Source of the DNA: Cheilinus undulatus
Lineage: Eukaryota > Chordata > Actinopteri > Labriformes > Labridae
Assembly (NCBI RefSeq): GCF_018320785.1
Contig: NC_054869.1
Coordinates: forward strand, 32,094,289 to 32,158,288
Length of the DNA: 64,000 nucleotides
Direction: 5' to 3'
Each line of letters starts with the position of its first letter. Position 1 is the stretch's first letter. The notes beneath the pieces were generated by a model. It had not been told where the DNA came from. It was given only the letters and a program-made list of their open reading frames with translations, and did not search any database. Made by a program: the position numbers and the translations under genes. This document shows positions 62,855 to 64,000 of the stretch, in pieces.

Positions 62855-63540
62855 GGGATGCACAAATACACTCACTGATACCTAGTACAAATATGGGTAC
62901 CTATTTACATCAGAACCTTCATTAGAATTATTTTAAAAGTAAAATTATAAAATATTTTAAAAGTTCTATGTGGAGTTTATTCCTCAGTAGCTGCGCTTTC
63001 GCACCTCAAGGGTGGCGACAACGTTAGGTGTTTTGTTGTTCTGATTGGCCCGTAAAGATGTGGCAGACAGAATGTTCATCCAATCACCCTCTGAGTTTTT
63101 TTTTCAAAGGCTCTGCCCTTTGTCAAACGCTGTATATCAAAGGTTTCCCAGATGGATGTGTGAAACAAATCCATCTGGCATGTCAGGTTAATTTTTATCA
63201 GTCTGTTACATTGTAATGTCACTTAGGAGTATAGAATGAGTGGACTGGGCAGTATTGTCTGTGACCAAAAAACCTACAGAGCTTCATACCAATGATCGTC
63301 TCATTCAACATTTTTAAGTAATATTACTCAAGCTGGGAGAAAAGTCAATTTTCCACATTTCAATGCATGGGTTTTCACTGGGGATGCACTAAAGGGTTGT
63401 TATAACATCAGTATCTGCCTTTGTTGGCTGTGCTTACAAACATCAGTCATCAGCCAGATGATGTTGAATGAACAGATATCAGTTACCAACGTCAATCTGT
63501 TATGTCTGCCAAATCATTTTATGTTGGCATCGGGTATATC
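62855..63540. repeat. Possible fragments of a GGGATGCAC-type repeat
   Basis: AGGGATGCACAAATACACTCACTGATACC (62855) and GGGGATGCACTAAAGGG (63378) resemble the start of fish repeats beginning GGGATGCACCGATA. The flanking sequence is diverged and no inverted end was found. Confidence 0.3.
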
Positions 63541-64000
63541 TAGTTGGTGAATCAATGGGGAGATGTTTTTACAGGACAGAGAAAGCGACGAGTTAGACAG
63601 ACTCTAATCTGTTTTCATGGTCAAACATGTGCATCCAGTCTGTGCTTTTCTAGTTTTCACTCTTAAATGAAAACTGATTTTTACTCTTAATAGAACTGGG
63701 ACAGAAATGTCAAACGTGCCTTAGCTCCTCTGTCTTATAATGCAAGAGTTATCTTCTAACTCCAATAAAATGTAAATACAGCAGCATGGCCTTACTGGTG
63801 TTCATAACCAGTCTTCTATAGTCTGGGAGTGATTCGTCCAAGTGGAGTCTGACCTCAACAGCCACTGTCCACTGAAGGCTAGTTCCTTCTCAAAAATGTG
63901 AATTTCACTTCAAGCTACAACCGCTACACATGGAAATAATTAAGGGAGCTTGTCTGCTTGTTTTCTTCTTCAGTTGCCCTTACTGTATAGAGTTTTAAGC

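Larger units (their letters stand above)
50233..64000 (+). other. arl15: Presumed arl15 intron 1 (partial)
   Basis: If the exon at 50221 is correct, all sequence to the right edge is its first intron, because no ARF-family GTP-binding motif (GxxxxGK, NxxD) appears in any plus-strand ORF. Transposons and simple repeats in it are listed separately. Stretches 50233-52650, 56540-58770 and 59815-64000 show no feature I can name apart from the weak candidates listed. Confidence 0.5.

Noticed and set aside
1..64000. tRNA-derived SINEs, tRNA genes, endogenous retrovirus
   Set aside because: I noticed no A/B-box pair, cloverleaf, LTR pair, or gag/pol motifs of retroviral type. A systematic tRNAscan or RepeatMasker search was not possible.

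Overview
The window is vertebrate nuclear DNA and almost certainly comes from a ray-finned (teleost) fish. It is AT-rich, gene-poor and has large introns. It carries many decayed Tc1/mariner elements, hAT-type MITEs and LINE 3' ends of kinds common in teleosts. No bacterial-style genes, tRNA, rRNA or CRISPR array was seen. Species cannot be fixed from the sequence alone.

Two protein-coding loci are supported. The first is snx18 (sorting nexin 18), complete on the minus strand. Its large first coding exon is 42851-44366, an intron of about 13.5 kb follows, and its last coding exon is 29108-29361. Together they give a 589-residue SH3-PX-BAR protein, with a plausible poly(A) signal at 27975-27980. 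The second is a probable first coding exon of arl15 on the plus strand. An ATG at 50221 encodes Met-Asp-Tyr-Leu and is followed at once by a consensus splice donor. The two genes are head to head, with about 5.9 kb between their start codons. As I recall it, SNX18 and ARL15 are also divergent neighbours in mammals, so the synteny supports both calls. The rest of the window to the right (50.2-64 kb) is then most likely arl15 intron 1.

Layout. 1-29 kb lies downstream of snx18. It is intergenic, with four decayed Tc1-like elements (5.2-6.2, 7.2-7.9, 8.9-9.9 and 25.6-26.6 kb) and a fifth transposase fragment (23.9-24.45 kb). It also has a hAT-type element (10.7-11.3 kb), a GCTA-rich tandem array with a period of about 146 bp (18.2-19.4 kb) plus an inverted relative at 12.4-12.65 kb, and two abutting MITEs inside an older repeat (22.1-23.4 kb). 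29-44.4 kb is snx18. Its intron holds a Tc1-type MITE that ends in a (TA)n tract, and a short hairpin derived from snx18 exon 1. 44.4-50.2 kb is the shared intergenic region, with a hAT MITE flanked by a perfect 8-bp target duplication. 50.2-64 kb holds a full-length but mutated Tc1/mariner element nested in a LINE tail, a (CA)n tract, and a 5'-truncated L1-like insertion with a 13-bp target duplication.

The most unusual item is the intronic hairpin at 40676-40721. It contains a 24-bp exact antisense copy, and an overlapping 22/24 sense copy, of a codon stretch in exon 1 of the same gene. I found no new multi-gene system.
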